Shown here piece by piece: positions 6,682 through 8,225 of a stretch of 8,225 bases of DNA (the stretch's first letter is position 1; each line of letters begins with the position of its first letter). Both the position numbers and the translations under genes were made by a program. The stretch spans positions 1 to 8,225 of the forward strand of contig DATAVK010000025.1 of NCBI GenBank assembly GCA_036267755.1, given 5' to 3'. The DNA is from DATAVK01 sp036267755 (lineage in GTDB: Bacteria > Actinomycetota > Actinomycetes > JAFAQI01). The notes beneath the pieces are model-generated. The model had not been told where the DNA came from. It worked only from the letters and a program-made list of their open reading frames with translations, and ran no database searches.

Positions 6682-8010
6682 TCACCAGTCGATAGCGTCG
6701 AACTGGGCTCGAAGCCGCGCGCCCCGCAACGGATCGAGCGAGCCGACCCACGCGATCCGGCCGAGTAGGTGAGCCCGGAAGTCGGGCCGGTCGTCGTGGT
6801 TCTGTGAGGCCGGCCCTCGCGTCGCGCAGTTGTGCAGCAGCGCCCGCAACCGGTCGTAGTCGACGCGCGAAACCGTCGGCCGGTCGTTCACGACCACGCC
6901 GCACAGCAACTGGCGCTGACCTCGGCTCGCGACGACGGTCTTGCGTTCGTTGACGCCGAAGCCTGTTTCAGTCGCGATCTCGCGGACCGCCGTGACGAGC
7001 CGGTGTGCGCGCCGCCATGCGCCCGGCCCGTCGAGCGACAGCGCCAGGTCATCGGCATACCGGGTGTACGACGCACCGGCCGACTGGGCGAGCGCAGCGA
7101 TTCGGCGGTCCAGCGCATAGGCGACGAGGTTGGCGAGTGCCGGTGAGCTGGGCGAGCCCTGCGGGAGGTGGGGATGCCCGAGCCGGTTGAGCAGCCGCCT
7201 GCGGCCGTCCAGGTCCTCGTCCCGGAGTGCCTGCGGGGCGGCCCGCCGTACCCCGAAGGGCGTCACAGTCGTCGTCAGCCCGGCCATCAGGTGCGCGACC
7301 GGTTCGGCGTACCCGGCCAGCCGGAAGACCCCGAAGACCCGACCGGCGGTGACAGTGGCGAAGAACGACTCGAGATCCATCCGTACGACGACGTCCCGGC
7401 CGGCGTGAGGGGCGGCGAACGTCCCCACCGATCGATGCTGGACGAATCCGTGCGCGGCGTCGTGGGTCGGGATCTGGTCGAGGATCTCGCGGAGCAGTCG
7501 CCGTTGCAGCGCCCGCATCCGTGGTCGGGGGCGTTCCAGCAACCGGACTCGGCCGCGGCGGGAGTGCACCCAGGTGTGGTCGTAGTGCCGGAGCCGGATG
7601 TCGACCGAGCGCTCCAGCGACCGAACGTCCGCCATGAACTCCAGTTGTGGCAGCGGCAGCGCCAACCAGTCGGATAGGTGGCGGACGGTGTCGAGATCCC
7701 TGACGTGCCAATGGTTGTGTGCCATCTCGACGCTTGGCAGCGGGTATCGGGTGATGTGCGGTGGCTTCCCGCGTCGCCACAGCTTGGTGAAGGTTTCCTG
7801 CGCGGCGATGAACGTCGCGAGCTCGCGGGGCCGGTCCCGAGGGGGGTGCTGATACGTCGCGTGGACGTCGGTCGCGATTGCCGTCAATCGACGGCGCGAG
7901 ACACCGATCGCGTCGCTCGCTGGAACCGTGAGCGCGGCCGGCGACGACCAGTCGGACTCGAGGAATGCGGCCGCCGCCACTCGCGCGACGCCGAGCTGAT
8001 GGTCGGTCAA
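6682..8010 (-). CDS. Retron-like reverse transcriptase (RNA-directed DNA polymerase)
   Basis: This 442-residue protein carries the ordered RT blocks: RRGRVRLLERPRPRMRALQR (151-170, RT1), AHGFVQHRSV (186-195, RT2), VVRMDLESFF (208-217, RT3, catalytic D212), LPQGSPSSPALANL (282-295, RT4), YTRYADDLALS (315-325, RT5, catalytic D320 and D321), GFGVNERKT (350-358, RT6) and LLCGVVVND (368-376, RT7), followed by LRALLHN (388-394). There is no maturase, endonuclease or HNH domain, which argues against a group II intron. The RT2-RT3 spacing, the short thumb and the VVVN..P..SR..YDRLRALLHN ending resemble retron RTs, but NAxxH reads FAAPH (198-202) and VTG reads LCG (369-371). About 140 residues precede RT1. 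The start is TTG 8010 or GTG 7980; neither has a ribosome binding site, and no ATG or GTG lies upstream before the in-frame stop at 8085-8083. Confidence 0.92.
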   Translation of the reverse strand: MTDHQLGVARVAAAAFLESDWSSPAALTVPASDAIGVSRRRLTAIATDVHATYQHPPRDRPRELATFIAAQETFTKLWRRGKPPHITRYPLPSVEMAHNHWHVRDLDTVRHLSDWLALPLPQLEFMADVRSLERSVDIRLRHYDHTWVHSRRGRVRLLERPRPRMRALQRRLLREILDQIPTHDAAHGFVQHRSVGTFAAPHAGRDVVVRMDLESFFATVTAGRVFGVFRLAGYAEPVAHLMAGLTTTVTPFGVRRAAPQALRDEDLDGRRRLLNRLGHPHLPQGSPSSPALANLVAYALDRRIAALAQSAGASYTRYADDLALSLDGPGAWRRAHRLVTAVREIATETGFGVNERKTVVASRGQRQLLCGVVVNDRPTVSRVDYDRLRALLHNCATRGPASQNHDDRPDFRAHLLGRIAWVGSLDPLRGARLRAQFDAIDW

Positions 8011-8020
8011 GGTGTGCGGA

Positions 8021-8178
8021 GCGGCGGCACGCCCCTGACCTGTCCCGCCGTGCGCGTGTGCGCATGCATGGAGTGCGTTGTCTCACGCGCGATGTGCTGC
8101 GTGAGGTGACGCGATGTCCCCGGGGTTGCCCCGGAGAGGTCGAGAATCACCTCGACCGACTCAGACTTGTGCCGCCGC
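8021..8178 (-). ncRNA. Candidate retron-type msr-msd structured RNA upstream of the RT
   Basis: On the minus strand GCGGCGGCAC (8178-8169) is complementary over 10 bp to GTGCCGCCGC (8030-8021), which ends 10 bases before the RT start; after a T.T mismatch, two more pairs (GG/CC) are possible outside. Between these arms lie, in order, a 7-bp stem with a 6-base loop (8157-8138), a 6-bp CCGGGG/CCCCGG stem with a 3-base loop (8134-8120), and a 7-bp CTCACGC/GCGTGAG stem (8105-8082). The last is extended by a 3x3 internal loop and four pairs (8112-8109 with 8078-8075). A 5-bp stem follows (8064-8051). Outer repeat as a1/a2, short hairpins as msr, longer hairpin as msd and RT immediately downstream is the retron layout. 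A guanine at 8166, three bases after the first arm, could be the branching residue. GC-rich DNA pairs easily, so this is a proposal. Confidence 0.4.
8021..8178. repeat. 10-bp inverted repeat (8021-8030 / 8169-8178) around the hairpins
   Basis: GCGGCGGCAC on the plus strand at 8021-8030 is the exact reverse complement of GTGCCGCCGC at 8169-8178, with 138 bp between them. The pairing is certain from the sequence; the biological role as a1/a2 of a retron RNA is inferred from its position directly before the reverse transcriptase. Confidence 0.7.
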
Positions 8179-8203
8179 ACCCGGCCGACTCTAGGGGGTG
8201 CGG
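8175..8203 (-). other. Stem-loop overlapping the proposed first arm
   Basis: CCGCACCC (8203-8196 on the minus strand) pairs perfectly over 8 bp with GGGTGCGG (8182-8175), with a 13-base loop. Its second arm shares four bases with the proposed a1 arm, so the two structures exclude each other on one RNA. It also contains the candidate -10 box in its loop. It may be an upstream gene's terminator-like hairpin, though no U-run follows, or simply a GC-rich coincidence. Confidence 0.35.
8188..8193 (-). promoter_or_regulatory. Candidate -10 box TAGAGT ahead of the RNA and RT
   Basis: Read on the minus strand, 8193-8188 is TAGAGT, fitting the TAnnnT pattern of actinobacterial -10 elements. A start about 6-8 bases further on would fall at or next to the first arm of the inverted repeat (8178), exactly where a retron transcript should begin. 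No clear -35 is present at the usual distance (8211-8216 reads GTCCAC). Confidence 0.35.
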
Positions 8204-8225
8204 GCCGGTTGTGGACGAGCTCTGC

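Noticed and set aside
5710..6768. Plus-strand open frame of 352 codons
   Set aside because: It runs opposite the aldo/keto reductase, whose catalytic residues are all present; the translated sequence has no family pattern.
6682..8010. RT as part of a group II intron or diversity-generating retroelement
   Set aside because: No maturase or HNH domain, no intron 5'/3' motifs seen next to it, and no template/variable repeat pair or target gene noticed in the window.
8063..8070. CATGCATG palindrome between the hairpins
   Set aside because: Only 8 bp and without loop; too short to support a separate site.
7049..8086. Minus-strand open frame of 345 codons in another frame of the RT gene
   Set aside because: Arg/Pro-rich shadow; the RT motifs are all in the other frame. 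It would also cross the proposed RNA, but nothing supports it being translated.
7678..8109. Plus-strand 143-codon frame opposite the RT 5' end and the hairpin region
   Set aside because: No recognisable domain and mostly antisense to the RT; considered as a possible antitoxin-like gene, but there is no supporting motif or ribosome binding site.
1..8225. CRISPR array, tRNA, rRNA, insertion sequence ends
   Set aside because: No regularly spaced repeats, no cloverleaf sequence, and no transposase or terminal repeats were seen anywhere in the window.

Overview
The window is high-GC DNA whose codon use and gene families (DUF3027, DUF2530, the LapA-type two-helix membrane protein, a sacsin-like ATPase, actinobacterial-style GTG/TTG starts) point to an actinobacterium. 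The genus cannot be named from the sequence alone. Eight protein genes fill almost all of it, and the left edge cuts into the first gene.

Left block (1-4081, + strand): the 3' part of a DUF3027 gene, a 959-residue protein with an HSP90/sacsin-type ATP-binding domain, and a small LapA-family membrane protein with a strong ribosome binding site. They are tightly spaced and look like one transcription unit. Centre (4022-5664): a small DUF2530 membrane protein and a YaaA-family protein lie on the minus strand, coupled by an ATGA overlap. The DUF2530 gene runs tail-to-tail into the LapA gene, so 60 bp code on both strands. YaaA is divergent from a hemerythrin-type (HHE) protein across a 66-bp intergenic region. 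YaaA proteins limit free iron under peroxide stress and HHE proteins bind di-iron, so this pair may be a small iron/oxidant module (inference). An aldo/keto reductase follows on the minus strand, converging on the hemerythrin gene.

Right block (6682-8225, minus strand): a 442-residue reverse transcriptase with all catalytic motifs, including YADD. It resembles retron RTs, but both retron signature motifs are diverged (NAxxH reads FAAPH, VTG reads LCG). The roughly 215 bp upstream of it carry no convincing gene and are packed with stem-loops. A 10-bp inverted repeat (8021-8030 / 8169-8178) brackets these hairpins, and a TAGAGT -10-like box lies just before it. This is the layout expected of a retron msr-msd RNA placed directly before its RT. 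It is the most interesting feature here: a candidate divergent actinobacterial retron or retron-like system. No obvious effector gene is visible. The only gene downstream in the same direction is the aldo/keto reductase, 30 bp away, and the other side lies beyond the window.
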